Shown here: one piece after another, positions 15,712-23,189 of the stretch
Layout: each line of letters begins with the position of its first letter
Position numbering within the stretch: position 1 is the stretch's first letter
Origin: Actinomycetospora lutea
GTDB taxonomy: Bacteria; Actinomycetota; Actinomycetes; Mycobacteriales; Pseudonocardiaceae
Assembly: GCF_028737205.1 (NCBI RefSeq)
Contig: NZ_JAQZAL010000046.1
Span: 1-33,684, forward strand
Length of the DNA: 33,684 nt
Direction of reading: 5' to 3'
Notes under the pieces: model-generated
Database searches by the model: none
Told to the model about the DNA's origin: nothing
Seen by the model: only the letters and a program-made list of their open reading frames with translations
Translations under genes and position numbers: made by a program

Positions 15712-16194
15712 CATCTCGCGGGCGACGAAGTCCTCGACGTGGAAGAGGTTGTCGCCGGCGCGGCGCACGATGCGCAGGAGTGTGGTCATGGAGGCGACCT
15801 CCTCGACCTGCTCCTTGAGGTACCACTGCATGAACTGCTCGCCCAGGTAGTCGCCCTCGTCGCGCGCGGTGCGGGCCAGCGTGGCGATCTGCTCGGTGAC
15901 CGTGCGCTCCTGGTTCAGCACCAGCTCGACGACCTCCTCGACCGAGCTGAACTCGGCGCGGACGTCGTCGATGCCCGGGATGCTCACCGGCAGGTCGTTG
16001 TCGAGCAGGAACTGCACGATGCCCATCGCGTGGTTGCGCTCCTCGAGCGCCTGCGCGTAGAAGTGCGCCGCGAGCTGGGGCAGGTCGAGGTCGTCGCAGT
16101 ACACGGCGACGGCGGTGTACTGCTGCGAGGCGGTGAATTCGTTGCGGATCTGTGCCCGCAGCAGCTCGTGGAACTTCGACTCCGGTGCGGACAT
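15637..16194 (-). CDS. bfrB: Ferritin (BfrB-like, non-haem)
   Basis: This 185-residue iron-storage ferritin forms a 24-subunit shell that oxidises Fe(II) and stores it as ferric mineral. Ferroxidase and four-helix landmarks are visible: QIRNEFTASQQYTAVAVYCD, EERNHAMGIVQFL, LVLNQERTVTEQI and YLGEQFMQWYLKEQVEEVAS. The sequence closely follows M. tuberculosis BfrB from memory, including FVARE near the end. The C-terminal tail is Pro/Gly-rich. ATG at 16194 has TAGACT 7 bases upstream, and the ferric-reductase-like gene ends only 18 bases upstream on the same strand, so it may be read from its own promoter and from the upstream one. Its 3' end overlaps the convergent DUF4328-like gene by 75 bases. 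Confidence 0.93.
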   Translation of the reverse strand: MSAPESKFHELLRAQIRNEFTASQQYTAVAVYCDDLDLPQLAAHFYAQALEERNHAMGIVQFLLDNDLPVSIPGIDDVRAEFSSVEEVVELVLNQERTVTEQIATLARTARDEGDYLGEQFMQWYLKEQVEEVASMTTLLRIVRRAGDNLFHVEDFVAREMSPDLGADPTAPPAAGGNAILGSSA

Positions 16195-16201
16195 GTGTCC
16201 G

Positions 16202-16207
16202 AGTCTA
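16202..16207 (-). promoter_or_regulatory. -10-like TAGACT, leaderless start of ferritin gene
   Basis: On the minus strand TAGACT lies 7 bases before the ferritin ATG, inside the 18-base gap after the reductase stop. There is no Shine-Dalgarno. Any -35 would lie within the reductase coding sequence. Confidence 0.45.
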
Positions 16208-16212
16208 GGCGG

Positions 16213-17583
16213 TCACATCCGGGCCGATCGCCGTCCGTGACGGCTGCCATGGCGCTGGGAGGGCACGGCGTCCTCGGTGGCGGCGACCGGGATCGCCCCC
16301 GTCCAGCCGAACTGCTCGGTGTGGATCCGCGCGTCGGGCACGCCGAGCTGCTCGAGCGCGGCCAGCGAGCCCGCGAGCACCGAGGGGGAGCCGCACACGA
16401 AGTAGTCGAGCTCCCGGTGTGCGCCCGGCTCCGGGGGCAGGATCTCCGCGAGCAGCTCGGCGTCGATGCGGCGTCCCTCGGTGCGGGTGACGCGCAGGTC
16501 GAGGCGCCGCGCGAGGGCGGTGAGCTCGTCGGCGAACAGCGGCTCGGTGCCGCGCTCGGCGAGGACCAGGCGGTGGGTGCGGGTGTCGCCGCTGTCGGCG
16601 AGCGTGCGCAGCATGCTCATCATCGGCGTGATGCCGACGCCGCCGGCGAGCAGCACCAGGCCCGCCGCGTCGGGGGCGGCCTCGTCGGTGAACGAGCCGT
16701 GCGGGCCGTCGAGCCACACCTTGCTGCCGGTGCGCAGCGTCGAGAGCAGGCCGGAGAAGTCGCCCTGGTCGCGGACGGTGAGCTCGAGGCGGCCGGTGAC
16801 GCGGGCGCTCGAGGCGATGGTGAAGGGGTGCTCCTCGGTGCCCACCACCGCGCGCTTGAGGCGCAGCCACACGAACTGGCCGGGCGCGAAGCGCAGGCCG
16901 CCGCGGCGCAGGTGCACGGGGGCGAGCACCAGCGTGCTGACCGTCGGGCTCTCGCGGCGCACCCCGTAGACCACGTAGGCGCCCTGGCGGGAGAACAGCG
17001 GCCGCCACACCCAGCGGTGGGCGAGCACGCCGAGCAGCGCCAGGGCCAGCGCGGAGAGCACGAGGCGCATGACGGGGTCGGTGACGAGGTTGCCGAGCCA
17101 GAACACGTGCAGGCCGGCGAGGACGAGCGCGGCGGCGGCGAGCAGGACGTGCAGGCGCGCCCAGATCTCGTAGCGCGCCCCGGGGCGCCGGCCGCGGACC
17201 GCGACCAGCCCGACCAGCAGCAGCGCCGCGACCGAGGTCCAGCCGGCCTTCGCCGCCGAGGTCGCCTCGAACGGGTTGAGCAGCTGCGGGTGGCTCGCGA
17301 TCGCGACGCTCAGGTGCAGCACGACCAGCACGATGGCGAGGGTGCCGAGCCAGCGGTGCAGGCCCAGGACCTTCTCGACACCGAAGGCGCGGGTCAGCGA
17401 GCGCACGCGGGAGGGCACGACGACGACCACGATGAGCAGGCTCAGGGCGAGCAGACCGAGCCCGACCGAGAGCATGCCGACCACCGACGTCCCGCCCGCC
17501 CGCGAGGCCATGAGGACCACCGGGACCACCACGAGGGCGGCGAGCGCCGCGATCCAGAGCGCACGAGTCAGCTTTGCCGGCAC
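16213..17583 (-). CDS. Ferric-reductase-like flavocytochrome (bis-haem membrane domain + FAD/NAD(P)H domain)
   Basis: This 456-residue membrane oxidoreductase has six or so N-terminal helices. Histidine pairs H76/H90 and H145/H159, each 14 apart, are arranged for two b-type haems. The C-terminal half is a ferredoxin-reductase module: FAD motif HPFTIAS (252-258), LDGPHGSF (291-298), NAD(P)H loop GGVGITPMMSML (314-325), and a late VCGSP with a near-terminal FGW. It should move electrons from NAD(P)H across or to the outer face of the membrane, to ferric iron or another acceptor. GTG at 17583 (VPAKLTRALW) is chosen because TACCGT lies 8 bases upstream; the open frame extends 32 residues further without hydrophobic character. 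Ferritin follows 18 bases downstream, suggesting a joint role in iron handling. Confidence 0.85.
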   Translation of the reverse strand: MPAKLTRALWIAALAALVVVPVVLMASRAGGTSVVGMLSVGLGLLALSLLIVVVVVPSRVRSLTRAFGVEKVLGLHRWLGTLAIVLVVLHLSVAIASHPQLLNPFEATSAAKAGWTSVAALLLVGLVAVRGRRPGARYEIWARLHVLLAAAALVLAGLHVFWLGNLVTDPVMRLVLSALALALLGVLAHRWVWRPLFSRQGAYVVYGVRRESPTVSTLVLAPVHLRRGGLRFAPGQFVWLRLKRAVVGTEEHPFTIASSARVTGRLELTVRDQGDFSGLLSTLRTGSKVWLDGPHGSFTDEAAPDAAGLVLLAGGVGITPMMSMLRTLADSGDTRTHRLVLAERGTEPLFADELTALARRLDLRVTRTEGRRIDAELLAEILPPEPGAHRELDYFVCGSPSVLAGSLAALEQLGVPDARIHTEQFGWTGAIPVAATEDAVPSQRHGSRHGRRSARM

Positions 17584-17591
17584 GGCGCGGA

Positions 17592-17597
17592 ACGGTA
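17592..17597 (-). promoter_or_regulatory. -10-like TACCGT upstream of ferric-reductase-like gene
   Basis: On the minus strand TACCGT lies 8 bases before the GTG at 17583. There is no Shine-Dalgarno, so the transcript is probably leaderless. Confidence 0.4.
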
Positions 17598-17750
17598 GGC
17601 AGCGTGGATCCGCGCCCCGGCGCGTCTGAGAGACCTGTGAGCCGCGCCGCGACGACGGGCGCCCACCGCGCGCCCACACGCCCCGGATACCTCCGATCGG
17701 GCGAACCTGTGCTCCGTCTGCGGCTCGCGTCTCTCAGGTTCCGCGCGGGG

Positions 17751-17936
17751 GGGTGCGAGCGATGCGGCATCTTGCTGGCGATCCGGTTCAGCACGCCGAT
17801 AGGGCCAGGATCGCCACATCCTCGCTCGCGCGACACGCCGACCGGGCGAGGCCCAGGTACCCGTCAGCCTGGCAGCCACGTGCGCACCGCCGCGGGTGCC
17901 CCGCCGGAGGCCGAACACCGACGTCCGACGTCGGGA
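17751..17936 (+). repeat. Left arm of long imperfect inverted repeat flanking methyltransferase gene
   Basis: Four blocks recur in inverted orientation at 18827-19002, in the same order. CGAGCGATGCGGCATC is at 17756-17771. A 22-base identical block containing GCCAGGATCGCCACATCCTC is at 17804-17825. GCGCGACACGCCGA is at 17828-17841. A 23-base block with one mismatch, CGCCGGAGGCC then ACACCGACGT, is at 17902-17924. The sequence between blocks has diverged, with indels that are not multiples of three. Confidence 0.85.
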
Positions 17937-17983
17937 AGCCCCCAGCTCGCGCCGCCGAACGGGCCAACCGGCAGGATGCGGAC

Positions 17984-18811
17984 GTGATCTCGCGACCCGG
18001 CAGGAGCCGTCTGCGCAGCCCCGTGACGATCGCGCTCGCGGTGGGCATCGCGGCGCTGGTGCCCCCGGCGTGGCGATCCCTGCGTCCCCGCGGGACCTTC
18101 GACCGGGAGAGCGCCGCCACCGGGGTGTCGGCGCAGTTCGACCAGGACGCCGCGTCCTACGACCGGCTCGTCGGCGCCAACCCCGGCTACCACGAGCACC
18201 TGCGCCTGTCGGCCCGTCGCCTCGACCTGCCCGACCGCGGCGCCGGCGCGACGGTGCTCGACGTCGGGTGCGGCACGGGGCTCTCGACGGCAGCGCTGGT
18301 CGAGACCTACCCGGAGGCCCGGATCGTCGCCGTCGACGCCTCGGCGGAGATGCTCGCCCGCGCCCGCGAGAAGGAGTGGCCCGACACCGTGCGCTTCGTG
18401 CACGCGCGGGCCGAGGACCTGGGCACGGCGCTCGCCGGGGAGGGACCGTTCGACGGCCTGCTCGCCGCCTACCTCGTGCGCAACCTGCCCGACCGCGACG
18501 CCGGTGTCGCCGTGCTCGTCGACCACCTCGCGCCGGGCGCCCCGATCGCGGTGCACGAGTACTCGGTCGCCGACTCGGCCTACGCCCGCCGGGTCTGGAC
18601 CGCCGTCTGCTGGGCCGTGATCATCCCGCTCGGCCGACGCGTCACGGGTGACGCGTCGCTGTACCGCTACCTCTGGCGCAGCGTGCTCGCGTTCGACGGC
18701 CTCGCGCGCCTCGAGCAGCGGCTGCGCGACGCGGGTCTGCGCGAGGTGCACACCCGGCCCGTGGACGGCTGGCAGCGCGGCATCGTGCACACGGTCCTCG
18801 GGCGGCGCTGA
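17984..18811 (+). CDS. Class I SAM-dependent methyltransferase
   Basis: This 275-residue protein has a short basic N-terminus and one hydrophobic segment (about 13-29, VTIALAVGIAALVPPAW), which may tether it to the membrane. The Rossmann SAM-binding motif I is VLDVGCGTG (91-99). The motif II acidic residue is Asp118 in VAVDAS, and EDLGTAL follows. FDQDAASYDRLVGANPGYHE resembles UbiE/ubiquinone-type and carotenoid-type methyltransferases. The substrate is unknown. GTG at 17984 has CAGGAT 6 bases upstream. It converges on a Rieske protein gene, and long inverted repeats flank it on both sides, so it may have arrived or been rearranged as a cassette. Confidence 0.82.
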   Translation: MISRPGRSRLRSPVTIALAVGIAALVPPAWRSLRPRGTFDRESAATGVSAQFDQDAASYDRLVGANPGYHEHLRLSARRLDLPDRGAGATVLDVGCGTGLSTAALVETYPEARIVAVDASAEMLARAREKEWPDTVRFVHARAEDLGTALAGEGPFDGLLAAYLVRNLPDRDAGVAVLVDHLAPGAPIAVHEYSVADSAYARRVWTAVCWAVIIPLGRRVTGDASLYRYLWRSVLAFDGLARLEQRLRDAGLREVHTRPVDGWQRGIVHTVLGRR

Positions 18812-18826
18812 CGCAACGGGCCGATG

Positions 18827-19002
18827 TCCGGACGTCCAACGTCGGTGTCCGGCCTCCGGCGCGGCAGCTCCGCTGCGCCGCGTGCCGCACCTGGCCGCCG
18901 GGCTGAGGCACTCCGTGCCTCGGACGGCCCTCGGCGTGTCGCGCCGGCGAGGATGTGGCGATCCTGGCCTGAGACGCCAGCGATGCCGCATCGCTCGTAC
19001 CC
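18827..19002 (-). repeat. Right arm of long imperfect inverted repeat
   Basis: This is the reverse-complement counterpart of 17751-17936. The blocks are 18982-18997, 18947-18968 (22 of 22 identical to 17804-17825), 18931-18944 and 18839-18861 (22 of 23). It fills the gap between the convergent methyltransferase and Rieske genes. No gene is seen inside. Confidence 0.85.
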
Positions 19003-19008
19003 GGGCCG

Positions 19009-20019
19009 CTACCCGCGGCGGCGGGCGGCGCGGACGGCGTAGGTGCGTTCGGCGTACTCGATGTCGTCGGTCCACAGGCGTTTCGCCGCCCATTCCATCG
19101 CCGGGCGCACGAGGCGTTCGGCGCGGCGGGCCGTCGCGAACCCGGGCCGGGGGGAGTGGGCGATCGTCGCCTCGACGACCGCGGTGCGCGGGCGCCCGTC
19201 GGGATGCGGGGCCAGCGGGGTCGCGTGGGTCTCGACGACGCTGCCCTCGCCCTCGCCCTCGGTGATGTGCATGACGATCGTGCGCGGCTCCGGGCACGTG
19301 AAGCGGGCGCGCACCGGCACGCCCCAGTTCTTCGACACGCGGAACGCCACGCGCAGGTCGAAGTGGTCCTCCTCCTCCGCACAGTCCCGGGCGGGCGCGC
19401 TCTCCACGCGCAGGTCGGCGAACGAGTGCGGGTGGAACCACGCTCCGTGCCAGGGGTCCAGCCGGTTGGCGATGACGTCGGCGGGCTCGCACGTGCCGAC
19501 CATCGACGCGACGGCGACCAGGCTCTCGTCCAGCGGCGGGCGCGCGGGCAGGATCGGCGCCTCGGTGGGTTCCTCGCCGCCGACCGCGTCGAGGCGCACC
19601 CAGGCCAGGGCGCCGTCGTCGTGGGTGGGCAGGGTGCGCCAGCCGGCGCGGCCCGCCGGGCCGAGCGACAGGCCGTGCCACCGGCAGATCAGCTCGCAGC
19701 CCTGCTGCGCGGCCGTCGCCATGTCCGCGCCCAGGTGCGGGCACGCGCCCGGCCCGGCGTGCAGCTCCCCGGAGGGCGAGCGCCACAGCACCAGCTCCAC
19801 GCCCGCGACGGTCGTGCCGAACGGGGTGCCGGCGCGGACGTCGCGGCTCGCGCCGGCCACGTACCAGTTGCCCGAGGGGCGCGCGGTCGCCCGCGAGAGC
19901 GCCGCGTCGATGACGCCGACCTTCGCCTCGCGCCACGTGGGCTCCATCGCCGCCCACTCCCCGCCGGAGAGCCGCCGCAGCGGGGTGACCGGCGCGCGCC
20001 GTTCCGCCTTCCTGAGCAC
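19009..20019 (-). CDS. Rieske [2Fe-2S] protein, DUF5914-like
   Basis: This 336-residue protein has a complete Rieske cluster motif: Cys93-x-His95 in ACPHLGAD and Cys112-x-x-His115 in CRWHGLSL. GNWYVAGASRDV precedes it, as in oxygenase Rieske domains. The C-terminal half (NRLDPWHGAWFHPHSF onward) looks like a catalytic or ligand-binding domain; the His-rich WHGAWFHPHSF may bind iron. I associate this layout with DUF5914 proteins, some encoded beside carotenoid genes in actinobacteria; that link is from memory. GTG at 20019 has TAGCGT 7 bases upstream and no Shine-Dalgarno. The open frame extends 22 residues further without recognisable content. It is convergent with the methyltransferase and may act in the same pathway. 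Confidence 0.8.
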   Translation of the reverse strand: MLRKAERRAPVTPLRRLSGGEWAAMEPTWREAKVGVIDAALSRATARPSGNWYVAGASRDVRAGTPFGTTVAGVELVLWRSPSGELHAGPGACPHLGADMATAAQQGCELICRWHGLSLGPAGRAGWRTLPTHDDGALAWVRLDAVGGEEPTEAPILPARPPLDESLVAVASMVGTCEPADVIANRLDPWHGAWFHPHSFADLRVESAPARDCAEEEDHFDLRVAFRVSKNWGVPVRARFTCPEPRTIVMHITEGEGEGSVVETHATPLAPHPDGRPRTAVVEATIAHSPRPGFATARRAERLVRPAMEWAAKRLWTDDIEYAERTYAVRAARRRG

Positions 20020-20026
20020 GGACCGG

Positions 20027-20032
20027 ACGCTA
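20027..20032 (-). promoter_or_regulatory. -10-like TAGCGT, leaderless start of Rieske gene
   Basis: On the minus strand TAGCGT lies 7 bases before the GTG at 20019, in the 117-base gap below arginine deiminase. No ribosome-binding site is present. Confidence 0.45.
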
Positions 20033-20136
20033 GGCCGGGTGCTGTCGCAGCGCAGTGACGGGCAGCCGTCTGTGGCCGGATGCACCCGTGGCTGCGCCGA
20101 ACGAGCAGGTGGAGCTGCCGCGTGACCGACGGTGTG

Positions 20137-21381
20137 TCACCCGAGCGGGCCCCGCTCCCACGGGCACGACAGGCACCGCGGGCCACCGCGCCCCGATCCG
20201 AGCTCGAACCCCGCGATCTCCAGGACCTCGATCCCGGCCGCCGCCAGCCGGGCGTTCGTCGTCGTGTTGCGCTCGTAGGCGACGACCCGCCCGGGCGCGA
20301 GGGCCAGGGTGTTGTTGCCGTCGTCCCACTGCTCGCGCTCGGCGGCCACCGACTCGAGCCCGGTGTCGACGGCGCGCAGCACGTCGATGCCCATCGCCCG
20401 CGCCGCCGCGGGGCGGAACGGCTCGGGCCCGGTGATGTGCAGGTGCTCGGGCCCGTCGGGTCGCACGGTCCACGCCTCGAGCCCCTCGAGCACGCCCGGG
20501 TAGATGACCATGGTGTCGACGTCGACCATGGTGGCCACGGTGTCGAGGTGCATGGTCGCGCGGCGCTGGGCGATCGGGACCGCGAGCACGGTGTGCGCCA
20601 GCCCGTCGGCGAACATCGCCCGCGCGAACGACTCGGCGCCCGCGGGGCTCGTGCGCTCGCCCACCCCGATCGCGAGCACGCCGGGTGCCAGCAGCAGCAC
20701 GTCGCCGCCCTCGACCGCCGACGGGTCGCGCGGCGCGGTCGGGGCCACGACGCCCAGCTCGGGGTGGTGGCGCTGGGCGAGCGCGACGAGCGGGGCCTCC
20801 CGCCGCCGGGCCGGCATCCCCATCGACGACGCCACGACGCGCGGGCCCACGCGGACCGACGAGTCGCGCGTGAACATGAGGTTGGGCAGCGGGTCGACGG
20901 CGAAGTCGTGCGCGCCCGCCATCGCGCGCACCAGCGAGTGGCCGGTCACCGCGAGTTCGGCGAAGGTCCGCCCACCGACCAGGGCGTCGGCCAGCGCGTC
21001 GTCGTCGAGCGCGGCCAGCTCGGCGCGCACCGCCCCGGCCAGCTCGCGGCCCAGGACGCGCTCGTCCACCGCGTCGGCGATGCCGGTCTCCCGTGCGGCG
21101 GGCGCCGCGGCGAGCGACTCGCGCAGCACGTCGCCCAGCAGCAGGACCCGCACGCCCTCGGTGCGCAGCAGCTCGGCGAAGGCGTCGTGCTCGAGCTGGG
21201 CCCGCTCGACCCAGGGGATGCCGTCGAAGAGCAGCCGGTCGGCGTTGCGCGGGGTCAGCCGCTCCAGTTCCGGGCCCGGGCGGTGCAGCACGACGGTCCG
21301 CAAGACGCCGACCTCGGAGTCCACGTGGGGGAGACGCAGGGCAGCGGAGCTCGACCCGGTGTGTGGCGCATCCGTCTCCAC
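20137..21381 (-). CDS. arcA: Arginine deiminase
   Basis: This 414-residue enzyme hydrolyses L-arginine to citrulline and ammonia in the cytoplasm. Guanidino-group-modifying signature elements are all present: [19 protein letters not shown], the catalytic histidine in [21 protein letters not shown], and the nucleophilic cysteine in GPRCLSCPW near the C-terminus. Length is standard. No ornithine carbamoyltransferase (arcB) or carbamate kinase (arcC) gene is adjacent, so a complete ATP-yielding ADI pathway cannot be inferred here. GTG at 21381 has TAGGGT 8 bases upstream. A GC-rich palindrome (20143-20157) overlaps the last codons and may help termination. It is transcribed divergently from the SDR gene across a 39-base gap. 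Confidence 0.93.
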   Translation of the reverse strand: METDAPHTGSSSAALRLPHVDSEVGVLRTVVLHRPGPELERLTPRNADRLLFDGIPWVERAQLEHDAFAELLRTEGVRVLLLGDVLRESLAAAPAARETGIADAVDERVLGRELAGAVRAELAALDDDALADALVGGRTFAELAVTGHSLVRAMAGAHDFAVDPLPNLMFTRDSSVRVGPRVVASSMGMPARRREAPLVALAQRHHPELGVVAPTAPRDPSAVEGGDVLLLAPGVLAIGVGERTSPAGAESFARAMFADGLAHTVLAVPIAQRRATMHLDTVATMVDVDTMVIYPGVLEGLEAWTVRPDGPEHLHITGPEPFRPAAARAMGIDVLRAVDTGLESVAAEREQWDDGNNTLALAPGRVVAYERNTTTNARLAAAGIEVLEIAGFELGSGRGGPRCLSCPWERGPLG

Positions 21382-21389
21382 GGTCGGCG

Positions 21390-21395
21390 ACCCTA
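21390..21395 (-). promoter_or_regulatory. -10-like TAGGGT for arcA
   Basis: On the minus strand TAGGGT lies 8 bases before the arcA GTG. It is 12 bases from the opposing TACTGT of the SDR gene, so the two promoters must overlap. Confidence 0.45.
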
Positions 21396-21407
21396 GGGGG
21401 ACCGCTC

Positions 21408-21413
21408 TACTGT
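21408..21413 (+). promoter_or_regulatory. -10-like TACTGT for SDR gene
   Basis: TACTGT lies 7 bases before the ATG at 21421 without a Shine-Dalgarno, indicating a leaderless start. Confidence 0.45.
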
Positions 21414-21420
21414 GCGCGCC

Positions 21421-22332
21421 ATGGGACTCCTCGATGACAAGGTGGTCGTGGTCACCGGTGCCGGTCGCGGCATCGGTCGCGGTGAAGCGCTGGAGTGCGC
21501 GCGGCAGGGCGGAGCCGTCGTCGTCGCCGAGTTCGACGGCGAGGCGGGCGACGAGGTCGCCAAGGAGATCGTCGCCGCCGGTGGGCGCGCGGTGGCGGTG
21601 CCGGGTGACGTCGCCGACGCCGACGTCGCCGACGCGTTGGTGACCGCGGCGGTGGAGAACTTCGGCGGGCTCGACGCCGTCGTCAACAACGCCGGCATCC
21701 TGCGCGACCGCACGCTGGTGAAGATGTCGGACGCGGAGTGGGACGACGTCATCCGCGTCCACCTGCGCGGGCACTTCGCCCCGACCCGCGCGGCGTGCCG
21801 ATACTGGCGCGAGACCCAGCGCCCCGGGCACCTCGTCCACACCGCGTCGACCTCGGGCATCCTCGGCAACTTCGGCCAGTCGAACTACGGTGCGGCCAAG
21901 GCCGGCATCGCGGCGTTCTCGACGATCACGGCGATGGAGATGGCCCGCTACCACGTCACCTCGAACGCCATCGCGCCTTCGGCGCTGACCCGCATGACCG
22001 AGTCGCTGCTGCCGCCGGACGTCCGTGAGGACCGGCAGGCGATGCTCGAGCGCGGCGAGTTCGACTTCTTCGACCCCGAGAACGTCGCCCCGTTCGTCGC
22101 GTACCTCGCGTCGGACGCCAGCGCGCACATCAGCGGCAAGGTCTTCGGCGTCCAGGGCGACTCGATCGAGCTCTACCAGCCGTTCACCTCGGTCGCGGAG
22201 ATCCGCGGCGACGGCCACCGCTGGGACCCCGAGGCCATCCCCGAGCGCATGGCCGAGCTGTTCGACGCCGCCGGTATCGACCCGGCGCCGGAGAACATGA
22301 TGGCGCGCTCGCGCCACAAGATCATCAGCTAG
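21421..22332 (+). CDS. Short-chain dehydrogenase/reductase
   Basis: This 303-residue NAD(P)-dependent oxidoreductase has the Rossmann glycine motif TGAGRGIG (12-19), NNAG (89-92) and the catalytic residues Ser143, Tyr156 and Lys160 in [20 protein letters not shown]. The N-terminal two thirds resemble the hydroxyacyl-CoA dehydrogenase part of multifunctional beta-oxidation enzymes. The last 60 residues ([19 protein letters not shown] onward) form an extension beyond the usual 250-residue SDR core and may shape substrate binding. The acyl-CoA or alcohol substrate is unknown. The stop codon overlaps that of the convergent CPBP gene by four bases (CTAG, 22329-22332), leaving no room for a separate terminator. 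Confidence 0.9.
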   Translation: MGLLDDKVVVVTGAGRGIGRGEALECARQGGAVVVAEFDGEAGDEVAKEIVAAGGRAVAVPGDVADADVADALVTAAVENFGGLDAVVNNAGILRDRTLVKMSDAEWDDVIRVHLRGHFAPTRAACRYWRETQRPGHLVHTASTSGILGNFGQSNYGAAKAGIAAFSTITAMEMARYHVTSNAIAPSALTRMTESLLPPDVREDRQAMLERGEFDFFDPENVAPFVAYLASDASAHISGKVFGVQGDSIELYQPFTSVAEIRGDGHRWDPEAIPERMAELFDAAGIDPAPENMMARSRHKIIS

Positions 22333-23144
22333 GCGGGCAGGAAGGGCAGCGCCCCGCGCAGGAGCGCCGAGCCGACGAACGCGATGACGTCGAGCAGGGC
22401 GTGCGCCCCGACCAGGGGCCAGAGCCTGCCGGTGCGCTGCCACACCCGCCCGAACACCAGCCCCATCAGCAGGTTGCCGAGCCCGCCCCCGAAGCCCTGG
22501 TAGAGGTGGTACGAGCCGCGCAGGACCGCCGAGATCGCGAGCGCCCGGTTCTCGGAGACCCCGAGGCGGCGCAGGCCGTGCAGCAGGTAGCCGACGACCA
22601 GGACCTCCTCGGCCCAGGCGTTGGCGCACGCGGAGACGATCAGCACGGGCACGGTCCACCAGTGGTCGTCGAGCATCGACGGGATCACGGTGGTGTTCAG
22701 GCCGAGGGCGCGGGCGGCGAGGTAGAGCCCGAGGCCCGGGATGCCGATGAGCGCGGTGAGGCCGAGCGCGCCGAGGGCGTCGCGGCCCGGGTGGCGCCCG
22801 TCGAGCCCGATGTCGCGCGGGCCCGACCCGGCGCGGACCAGCAGGTAGAGCCCGAGCGCGCCCCACGCGACCAGGGCGAACGACCCTGCGAGCTGGGCGG
22901 CGAGGTCGGCCCACGGGTTGCGGGCCAGCGCCTGGTCGATGGCGGTCGTGCGCTGGTCCAGGGGGACCGGTGAGGCCAGGGCGTCGAGCAGCGAGATCAG
23001 GCTGCGCACGCCCGAGAGCCCGAGCGTGACGGCGAAGACGACGACCAGTTCGGTGCGCAGCAGGCGCCGGTCGCGCCCGCCGAGGGGGGCGCCGTCCGGC
23101 CGGGCCGGGCGGACCCAGTCGCGCCACACGTCCCCGGCCGTCAC
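22329..23144 (-). CDS. CPBP-family (CAAX protease / abortive-infection type) intramembrane protein
   Basis: This 271-residue multi-spanning membrane protein is related to Rce1/CAAX prenyl endopeptidases. Motif 1 is [10 protein letters not shown], which keeps the paired glutamates but has V where EExxxR members have Arg. Motif 2 is RGSYHLYQG (histidine) and motif 3 is VGAHALLD (histidine). About seven hydrophobic segments are visible. The role of bacterial CPBP proteins varies (bacteriocin immunity, protein maturation), so no process is assigned. GTG at 23144 has TACCGT 7 bases upstream; a much longer open frame beyond it is antisense to the monooxygenase gene. It is convergent with the SDR gene (4-base overlap) and divergent from the monooxygenase. 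Confidence 0.83.
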   Translation of the reverse strand: MTAGDVWRDWVRPARPDGAPLGGRDRRLLRTELVVVFAVTLGLSGVRSLISLLDALASPVPLDQRTTAIDQALARNPWADLAAQLAGSFALVAWGALGLYLLVRAGSGPRDIGLDGRHPGRDALGALGLTALIGIPGLGLYLAARALGLNTTVIPSMLDDHWWTVPVLIVSACANAWAEEVLVVGYLLHGLRRLGVSENRALAISAVLRGSYHLYQGFGGGLGNLLMGLVFGRVWQRTGRLWPLVGAHALLDVIAFVGSALLRGALPFLPA

Positions 23145-23151
23145 GCGGGCC

Positions 23152-23157
23152 ACGGTA
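23152..23157 (-). promoter_or_regulatory. -10-like TACCGT for CPBP gene
   Basis: On the minus strand TACCGT lies 7 bases before the GTG at 23144, with no ribosome-binding site. It is in the 45-base divergent gap shared with the monooxygenase gene. Confidence 0.42.
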
Positions 23158-23189
23158 GGGGGTGTTTCCGGCGCGGGTACTCCATGGTC

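Larger units (their letters stand above)
17584..17983. other. 400-base non-coding region with leader inverted repeat and left repeat arm
   Basis: No credible gene is present. The proximal part holds the reductase promoter and an inverted pair CTGAGAGAC (17626-17634) / GTCTCTCAG (17729-17737), reinforced by GAGCC / GGCTC just inside. The distal part (17751-17936) is the left arm of a long imperfect inverted repeat whose other arm lies beyond the methyltransferase gene. Open frames crossing this region do not survive the indels between the arms. Confidence 0.7.

Noticed and set aside
17626..17740. Possible riboswitch before the ferric-reductase-like gene
   Set aside because: No conserved riboswitch core that I know (SAM-IV, cobalamin, c-di-AMP, ZTP, glycine) is visible; only an inverted repeat can be supported.
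17568..18120. Short open frames in the repeat arms sharing a RMWRSW-like string
   Set aside because: The shared peptide only reflects the inverted repeat. Indels between arms are not multiples of three, so no coding constraint is evident.
20143..20157. GC-rich palindrome at the end of arcA as a stand-alone terminator
   Set aside because: It lies within the last codons of arcA and is only a 6-bp stem, so termination here is possible but not supported enough for a feature.
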